A stretch of 64,000 nt of DNA, from positions 29,486,392-29,550,391 of the forward strand of contig NC_037596.1 of the NCBI RefSeq assembly GCF_003073045.1, in the 5' to 3' direction. Below the pieces are notes generated by a model that saw nothing but the letters and a program-made list of their open reading frames with translations, did no database searches and had not been told where the DNA came from. How positions within the stretch are numbered: position 1 is the stretch's first letter; every line of letters starts with the position of its first letter. This document shows positions 59,201 through 64,000 of this stretch, in pieces. Position numbers and translations under genes: made by a program. Origin of the DNA: Pomacea canaliculata. Lineage: Eukaryota; Mollusca; Gastropoda; Architaenioglossa; Ampullariidae.

Positions 59201-60258
59201 GTCATCTGGTACAGTTCAAGAAGAAAAAGCACAATATGCATGTGTCATAATACAAATTGATCCAATTGTTTCTTTCCTTTCACTGGAGGAAATTCATACT
59301 GCGTGCCTCTTGACCTCTTGGCAAGAAGCAATAAAGAACTGATGGCATTACCAACAGACTGGTACATATAGGGTAGATAGCAACACTGACAACAACAAAG
59401 TCATGGTTAGCACCAGTTATCAACAAAGAAGAGATTTACAAGAACAGACAGCATCTCGAAGTAATGAACATCCTTAACTAACTGGAAGTCGTCTTGTCCA
59501 AAGATGACAGTTACATGTCAGAATTCAAGATCAGAATTGTAACAACTAAAAGTCCAATGAAAACCACATGCTGGAGATGATTAGGGACAGCAACACAATC
59601 AGATTTACTATTAGGTAGTGTACTAATCCTTGATAGTTTCAATCCTGTGTATTCTATGGGTAGGTAGACACCCAGGTGAACAGAAAAAAACTTATTGCCA
59701 AACGTTAAATGGACTATCTGTGCCCTGCAGGACTTGCACACAGCAACACGGAAAAGTATGCCTTAGCAAGTCTTAGACCACTACTTTAGGGCAGCATTAA
59801 TTACTGATACCATATTAAATTGATATTTGTTCGAGCTTTAATATGTGTCTTCTTGTTTTCTGTAAAAATGTGTTTTACTAAAAGCGAGATATTTTCTGTT
59901 GAAGGTGCTAGGGTCACAGGAGGTTACATAATAAGGAAGAAAATAATATACTATGAAGCAAGTTGCTGGTTTGATATTCTTATTTCACATGTTTAGTTCC
60001 TGAGAGCCTATTAATTGATCAACAGGAAGAAATAAGAGCTGTGTGACAAGAGAGACACATTCAGGGAGGAAACAGTCATCAGGAGTGGGTCTTGAAGAAA
60101 TGCCAGCTCGAGGTGGGATGAACGTGTATCATGAAGAGAAAACTGACCATCGTGGAAAGAAGACCCGAAATGCAGACAAAGTTGATTCTTGTGAGGCTCT
60201 AAAAATAGTCACATGCTCTTTTAATAATAAAGTGCTTTTACGGGTAATTTGTACCTAG
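47194..60258 (+). CDS. Gene B: SP-SRCR-SRCR-Ig-Ig-SRCR-Ig-Ig-TM receptor
   Basis: Thirteen exons (47194-47254, 47534-47684, 48002-48171, 49009-49159, 49600-49757, 50805-51062, 51455-51751, 55597-55738, 56041-56219, 56782-57048, 57685-58017, 58560-58664, 60026-60258) agree in phase and sum to 2505 bases, 834 residues plus stop. Three group A SRCR domains and four Ig-type domains would face outside, followed by one membrane helix and a basic tail RNKSC. The duplicated block at 51.4-54.1 kb lies inside the intron between Ig domain 2 and SRCR domain 3. An alternative is two genes, the second (55.6-60.9 kb) having lost its signal exon. Pattern recognition or cell adhesion is the likely role by domain content. 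Confidence 0.55.
47534..47684 (+). CDS. Gene B exon: SRCR domain 1, first half
   Basis: Reads VRLVNGTAPWNGRPEMLYRG, TVCVYDFRKQEAQVVCRMLG. Acceptor CATGATCAG, donor ACAC/GTAATG; phases 1 and 2. One codon longer than gene A's exon. Confidence 0.85.
48002..48171 (+). CDS. Gene B exon: SRCR domain 1, second half
   Basis: Reads SQVFAVWTDIHEYGLHFILL, LNCTGEETSLEHCSHD, NCLYDLRITCNT; four Cys. Acceptor GGTCAAACAG, donor ACAC/GTAAGA; phases 2 and 1. Confidence 0.85.
49009..49159 (+). CDS. Gene B exon: SRCR domain 2, first half
   Basis: Reads HTRLRLRDTQDIGPNRGHLQ, WETVCVSSNITSTVVCGHLG. Same 151-base length as gene A's exon. Acceptor GAATGTCACAG, donor AATC/GTGAGT. Confidence 0.85.
49600..49757 (+). 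CDS. Gene B exon: SRCR domain 2, second half
   Basis: Reads EIPVESFYGSDRMLGRQIIS, FCIGNETSILECQHE, RDCQDYNLICRN; four Cys. Acceptor ATCTCACCTGTAG, donor AACT/GTAAGA. Confidence 0.82.
50805..51062 (+). CDS. Gene B exon: Ig domain 1
   Basis: Reads SVNIHSTDSKYPLLEETSAT, LKCESNN, YTWTENAGGFPDGSSLIITR, RVRCEAMYSDGE. Phase 1 to 1, 258 bases. The 3' half is nearly identical to gene A's exon while the 5' half differs, which may reflect gene conversion. Confidence 0.85.
51455..51751 (+). CDS. Gene B exon: Ig domain 2
   Basis: Reads VIRITRSDNQSQPLSTYSEV, VTFVCDADSNPPPASVTWSG, DIYTCTVVTETDGDDKRLPL. Phase 1 to 1, 297 bases, near-identical to 28723-29019. Confidence 0.87.
52071..52220. repeat. (TACAA)n array, duplicated copy
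   Basis: About 30 TACAA units with CACAA and TCCAA variants, followed by CTTTATTCAT as in the copy at 29311-29495. Confidence 0.85.
52510..52698 (+). CDS. Stalk-like exon, gene B copy
   Basis: NISNICSHLNNNVNCVNKYL, CNLRVTFKWPDAFFFAFNYR and on to a stop. Same weak acceptor and missing donor as at 29785, plus a two-codon insertion (GATAGAGGTAGT). Confidence 0.3.
53216..53388 (+). pseudogene. Orphan SRCR second-half exon, copy 2 (Cys lost)
   Basis: Same 173 bases and borders as 30499-30671, but KHDCSH has become KHDYSH by a TGC to TAC change, removing one disulfide Cys. It has no in-phase first-half exon upstream, so it is probably not used. Confidence 0.6.
54081..54204 (+). other. Possible exon with hydrophobic segment, copy 2
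   Basis: After TTGTTACAG, phase 1 reads VGKASVSRSVCRMTAVYFLS, HIILGSLCFEGKCSTYYRRS and a stop. VYFLSHIILGSLCF could be a weak membrane helix. Copy 1 has this part deleted. The minus strand also has a 68-codon frame here, so support is thin. Confidence 0.2.
54240..55590. other. Intron or spacer, no exon seen
   Basis: AT-rich, short frames only. Confidence 0.3.
55597..55738 (+). CDS. Gene B exon: SRCR domain 3, first half
   Basis: Reads HVRLRLMDTHGIRRDRGRVE, WSSLCMYPNTAPVICRQLGF; two Cys. Acceptor AATTGTAATAG, donor TCCC/GTAAGT, phases 1 and 2. It follows in phase after Ig domain 2 (51751), giving GAA. Confidence 0.82.
56041..56219 (+). CDS. Gene B exon: SRCR domain 3, second half
   Basis: Reads YAAMLTNASTPASSLFGHRE, AFYCLGYEAKLFDCEQE, GYCTTNYIITCSG; four Cys. 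Two in-frame acceptors exist, at 56022 (better pyrimidine tract, adds six codons NFAMFR) and 56040. Donor GGCT/GTAAGT. The loop before the first Cys is longer than in the other SRCR copies. Confidence 0.78.
56782..57048 (+). CDS. Gene B exon: Ig domain 3
   Basis: Reads YLRILYDKHLYPPLEGTNLT, LECES, VTFRWYRYSRHFRKYL, LKVRCMADYVYDG. Both Cys and Trp are present; phase 1 to 1. It is the diverged counterpart of Ig domain 1. Confidence 0.8.
57685..58017 (+). CDS. Gene B exon: membrane-proximal Ig-like domain 4
   Basis: 333 bases, phase 1 to 1: APSIKSTNRPPPELLHIAGD, then HVDCNDSLVSRASVTCSITV and FYKTVFSNRLGDLPFIFTVN. Two Cys but no clear core Trp, so the Ig call is by position and strand pattern. 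VSRASVTCSITV recalls the stalk-like exon VNEYLCNVHVTC, which may be its relic. Confidence 0.65.
58560..58664 (+). CDS. Gene B exon: transmembrane helix
   Basis: ARSGERSRVLWIVGSSSFGG, VVTAAAIFLVCHLK: about 23 hydrophobic or small residues with a GxxxG-like GSSSFGG, ending in basic residues. Acceptor GCATTAAAAG, donor AAAA/GTGAGT, phase 1 to 1. The topology puts the C-terminus inside the cell. Confidence 0.75.
60026..60258 (+). CDS. Gene B exon: cytoplasmic tail
   Basis: Acceptor ATTGATCAACAG, phase 1. Reads RNKSCVTRETHSGRKQSSGV, GLEEMPARGGMNVYHEEKTD and continues to TAG. A basic start right after the helix is the expected stop-transfer signal. Whether transcripts stop here or splice on to 60767 is unclear because no strong donor is visible. 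This exon is absent from the gene A copy of the block. Confidence 0.5.
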
Positions 60259-60766
60259 ATATAAAATTGTATTTAAAAAGGCGTAAATACATCTTGAATT
60301 TGTATATATTGCTGAAATATTGTATATATTTGCATAGAACTTGACAAGAATGTCTTCATACATCCTACTTCAAAGTGTTGGTACACCTTGCATTTGAAAT
60401 AATATCTGTATTACAAGTTTCGGAGTAAAAATAAAGTACACAACGCTTCATTTTTTAGGTAACCTTAGGAATAAAAAGAATTTCATTGTAGGTATTTGTT
60501 CACAACACTTTAATGGTAGGGATGCCGGTAGAAAATAAATCCTTTATCCAATTTTTAAAGATGAAATTGGGGATCATACGTCAAAAAGATGTAAAACTAA
60601 CAAATGTTTATCTTTCCCAATTTTTCTGCACAAAATTTTATTTTGTTCATCCGGTCACCAAGTGCAAAGGTCACAATGTTTGATTTGTTATCGCTTAAGA
60701 CCTCCCGATAACTGAAGATTGGTTGTAGATGTTTTTATCTCTTACATTGATGTTTCTCTGCTACAG

Positions 60767-60858
60767 ACCCAATTTATGTCAACTACCGAGCTTGCCGAAG
60801 AAAAAACACATCTACAGCAATGTTTGAAGTGTCTGCAAGTGGAAAGGCAAAGGAGTAA
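60767..60858 (+). pseudogene. Gene B copy of the Tyr-motif tail exon, frameshifted
   Basis: Acceptor TTTCTCTGCTACAG precedes ACCCAATTTATGTC as in gene A, but two separate 2-base deletions remove the original frame. In phase 1 it reads DPIYVNYRACRRKN and stops later; the HIYSNV end survives only in a different phase. The second Tyr motif is therefore lost in the ancestral frame. Confidence 0.65.
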
Positions 60859-61290
60859 ATAACACCAGAACTGATTTGAAAATTTTGAAAACGGCAAAAA
60901 AAAAAAAAAAAAACAAAACAAAGCATGTAATATAGAATAAAATGCATATTGTATTTTGCTTATGATGTGTCAAGACATTATAATTTATAGTTTAGAAGAG
61001 ATATGGATATATATCTAACTAGAAAAAAAAAACAGTAACCTTAAGGAAAATGAAAATTTTATTTTAATCTTGGTATTACACACCGAAAGAAAACGAAGAT
61101 CTATTTAATGTTATAATTATGTAGTTATCAGTAGTTAAAATAGTTCTTCATGTAAATTAAAACTGTTAGTTAATCTAAGTTTTGGAATATTTTAAACATT
61201 TTTTAACCCTCTATCTAAATAAACAATTTAGTTAAACGTTTTGGTTTCTTGTGAATGCCTTCTGTATTTTTAACGTTTTTTTTATATTAA

Positions 61291-61932
61291 CTCTTTACGC
61301 AAAGCTAAAGGCGGTCAAACCCCCTGTACACATGAATTTACCCTTTTTTCAAAAAAAAAAATTATTAAAAAAATAACTAAACAAGATATAAGAACAATTT
61401 AAATTGATTATGACAGATCAAAATGTGTAGAAGTGGAACAGTTTTACCTTAATCTTGCTCGAGAACTCACTTTTATGATAATCCTACCAAAATGAGGTAT
61501 ATGAAGTGAAGTTTGGAAAAAGTTTGTTTCCACATTTTAAACATGGCGGGGCCCGAAATTCGGGAGCAAAAGAAAACCATTTTTACACCATTCGTGGTCG
61601 AATTATCCTTCATCTGAAGCAGGAATATCTGTGGAATGTTATTTCTGTTTTTATTTGACGTTTTAGATAGATGATGTTCACGATCGTGTACAACCGTAAA
61701 GGACAGGTAGTGTAGAATATCGGCGAGACTTCCGTTCAAACGTACGTCCTTCGTCATGAAAGGGAGATAATTGTGTTCAGAAATGCTTAAACTATCTTAT
61801 TTATCAAGTTTTTCTTTTAAACCACGAGTTATATAGGCCTTTAAAAATTACAACAATTCATCAGCGCAATGTGTATACTCCGTAGACAAGCGAGCGGGGC
61901 AAGGTCTGCCACCCGTGTGAGTAAAGAAAGAG
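61291..61932. mobile_element. TTAA-flanked element (piggyBac-like), 642 bp
   Basis: TTAA at 61287-61290 and 61933-61936 encloses ends CTCTTTACGC and the inverted AAAGAG. Many piggyBac ends look like TTAA-CCCTTT-GCGC. The paralog near 32595 has a single TTAA and no insert. The 94-codon minus frame inside is not recognised as transposase, so this is probably non-autonomous. Confidence 0.7.
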
Positions 61933-62999
61933 TTAATAAACATGTTTCAAATTATATACAAGTATGCTATTTAATATATCATCTGTAATACTATCATTGA
62001 TCTCTTGTTTGATAGCATGTATGCATGAAAATGCTTGTTATTTTCATGTTTAAAAGATATCATGACGTCTATGTTTAAGAAAAGATTAGACGTCTAGAAA
62101 CACTCGGAAAGTGTTTGAAAGTGTTGAAAGATAAAAAGTAGAATCGGATGGACGATGCATGTCTCTGTGATACCAGTATCAGTATTTATACACGTACATT
62201 AAGTCTTGTGCTAAGATGCTTAAGAACTGCACATAATAAACAATTTTCTTCTTATCACTGCTCTATGTGTTTTTGAACTGGAATACATGAACGACAAACA
62301 TTAGTGTGTTAAAATTATTTAAGGGAAGATAAGGCATTTTGCCTTGAAACTGATTTGCTCATCACTTTTGTCTAACTAGGGATTTTTACTTCCCTTTAAG
62401 TAAAACAGAAATCTTTCTCCTACTTTGCCCTTGTCTCCTGCTTCGTACGGTCACTGGTACAAAGACAAAATTTACTTAAGTCAAAGATGCCTCCTTTATA
62501 CGAGTTGTGCTACCACCTGTTGGGTATTTTTTTCTGTTAAGCGATTTCAGTTATCTTAAAGATTTAAATGGGTAATACTAAAAGTGGTTCATATTTTGTA
62601 AAAGAAAAAAACGTGTGTTCATACATGAATAGGAAGGTTTTGAGGGTGTGTATGAGCGCCATTGTCATTTTGTTGGTGGTGCTGCTAGTGGCGGTGTACT
62701 TTATATGTATCTGTGTGTGTGTATAAAAGGTCTGGAAGAATTCTGTTACTGCGCTATGTATTGCACGAAGAAGAGTTTAATATCAAGACAACTAAACTAA
62801 CATGGGTACACCAGTAAACAGTATATATGTATATTTTCGGAAACGGGAATGCCAGAACAAGTTTTCTGTTGTTTTCAATGCTTTCTGATAAACAACAAAG
62901 ATTGAAGACAAAGGACTCATTCTAACTGATGTAATCTTTTGTGCCATGCAAGGCAGTGTGCTTCGTTTAGCTTTGTTCATACTCTTTATTGAAACTCGG

Positions 63000-63570
63000 C
63001 TGAATAAGTACAATTTAACAAAGCAAGTTTCAGTTCGCGGAACTCTGTGCTCTTCTCTCAGGCAAACAATGATGAGCGGATGTGTCAGAAGTCTTCCTCA
63101 CACTTTTCTAGTCACTCGTTCAAGTGGGTGGTACTGGTGAGCTGAGGAGATATAATAGTTTCATGGACTATACACTTTTGAAAAGCTTTTATCTGAGGCA
63201 AACAAGCTGACTAGCGGATGTATAAGAAGCCTTCCTCTTTCACGTGATGCTTTTTCTGCTGTCCGCACGTAGATGGTACTGTCGAGGAGAGACAAGAAGC
63301 TTGAAGGAATACACAAACTCACATGGCAGTATGAGTAGGGCTACGAGAGTGAACTGTGCAGTAGTAACTGTGTAAAGGTAAAATAGAGATGACTCATGAA
63401 TACAAGTCAAAGAACTTACGAGAGCAGTCGCATTTAAACTACTAGTTTAACAGCTCCACAACTGGTTTGGCCAGCTCTCTGTTGACCTCATCTACAGTAG
63501 CGATGATAAGATGCCACTGAAGTCATCTGTCTTTGAGTAAAGAAAGACTGAAGGAGAACTTTCGGCAATT
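63000..63570. other. Spacer, no gene seen
   Basis: Beyond the end of duplication block 2 only short frames occur, up to the MITE at 63582. Confidence 0.3.
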
Positions 63571-63581
63571 AGAGAGAGAGA

Positions 63582-63951
63582 AGCAGGGTTGTCCATGGGA
63601 CATATTTTTCTATCCCGTCCCATCCCATCCCATGGCAATTTATGCCTGTCCCATCCCGTCCCATCCCACGGGATGTTTCCCATGGGATTCCCATGGTATT
63701 AACAATCCTATGGACAACACTGAAAACCACTTCTCGGCTTTTGTTCTATAATTCTTGCTACTTCACATACAATAGATGATTCAGAGGAAAGATTTAAATC
63801 CTTGATGAATGAAATAACAGTAAATTTATTTTACAATATCAAGTATCGACTACCATGGGAAATACAAATGTGTGCTGTCCCATCCCATCCCATCCCATGG
63901 GACGTTTCCCATGGGATTCCCATGGGATTCCCATTCCTATGGACAACACTG
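63582..63951. mobile_element. hAT-type MITE, copy 2, 8-bp TSD (gagagaag)
   Basis: Ends CAGGGTTGTCCATGGGA and TCCTATGGACAACACTG; gagagaag at 63574-63581 and 63952-63959. Near-identical in sequence to 35383-35750 with a different TSD, so the two inserted independently and fairly recently. Confidence 0.9.
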
Positions 63952-64000
63952 GAGAGAAGGCAATCATTTAGTTGACTTAAATAGAAATTAAAAAATTGAT

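Larger units (their letters stand above)
59827..62985 (+). repeat. Segmental duplication block 2, copy 2 (3' end of gene B)
   Basis: Partner of 31790-33697, with extra segments at 59978-60592 and 61291-61932. Identity is lower than in block 1, so it is an older event or is evolving under different constraint. Confidence 0.75.

Overview
The window is eukaryotic and animal: AT-rich, intron-dense DNA with canonical GT-AG splice sites, many transposon remnants, and cell-surface SRCR and immunoglobulin (Ig) domain exons. A mollusc, probably a gastropod, fits best (tRNA-type SINEs with CACCAA-like 3' ends, Mutator-like transposase fragments, expanded SRCR/Ig receptors). This is inference; no marker gene fixes the species.

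Layout. (1) 0-15 kb is a transposon graveyard: several pieces of a Mutator-like transposase, a frameshifted Ty3/gypsy integrase tail, a truncated PHD finger, two SINEs with perfect target-site duplications (TSDs), and a decayed multi-exon gene with an HMG-box-like reading frame (8.6-10.3 kb). (2) 15-19.3 kb contains phase-consistent minus-strand exons with a CCAAT-type promoter and a 34-codon ORF. (3) 21.7-63 kb is a cluster of related plus-strand receptor genes made of group A SRCR domains (six Cys, two exons each) and Ig domains, nearly all joined at phase-1 introns. Gene A (24.3-32.2 kb) encodes signal peptide, SRCR, SRCR, Ig, Ig and a tail exon ending in two Tyr motifs. A partial unit (34.3-39.4 kb) supplies a diverged Ig exon plus phase-matched stalk and C-terminal hydrophobic exons. 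Gene B (47.2-60.9 kb) reads as signal, SRCR, SRCR, Ig, Ig, SRCR, Ig, Ig, transmembrane, tail; its exons sum to an 834-residue open frame. Orphan SRCR half-exons lie at 21.7, 30.5 and 53.2 kb.

The receptor cluster grew by segmental duplication: 28.7-31.4 kb matches 51.4-54.1 kb, and 31.8-33.7 kb matches 59.8-63.0 kb. Later insertions date these events, because the paralogous site is empty for a TTAA-flanked element and for a hAT-type MITE. The Ig/SRCR exons would act together as the ectodomain of an immune-type receptor or secreted binder. The paralogs differ in membrane attachment: Tyr tail without a transmembrane exon, a hydrophobic or GPI-like end, or transmembrane plus basic tail. That modular diversity is the most interesting signal here.

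All exon joins were inferred by eye from splice consensus, phase and paralogy; no transcript evidence was available.
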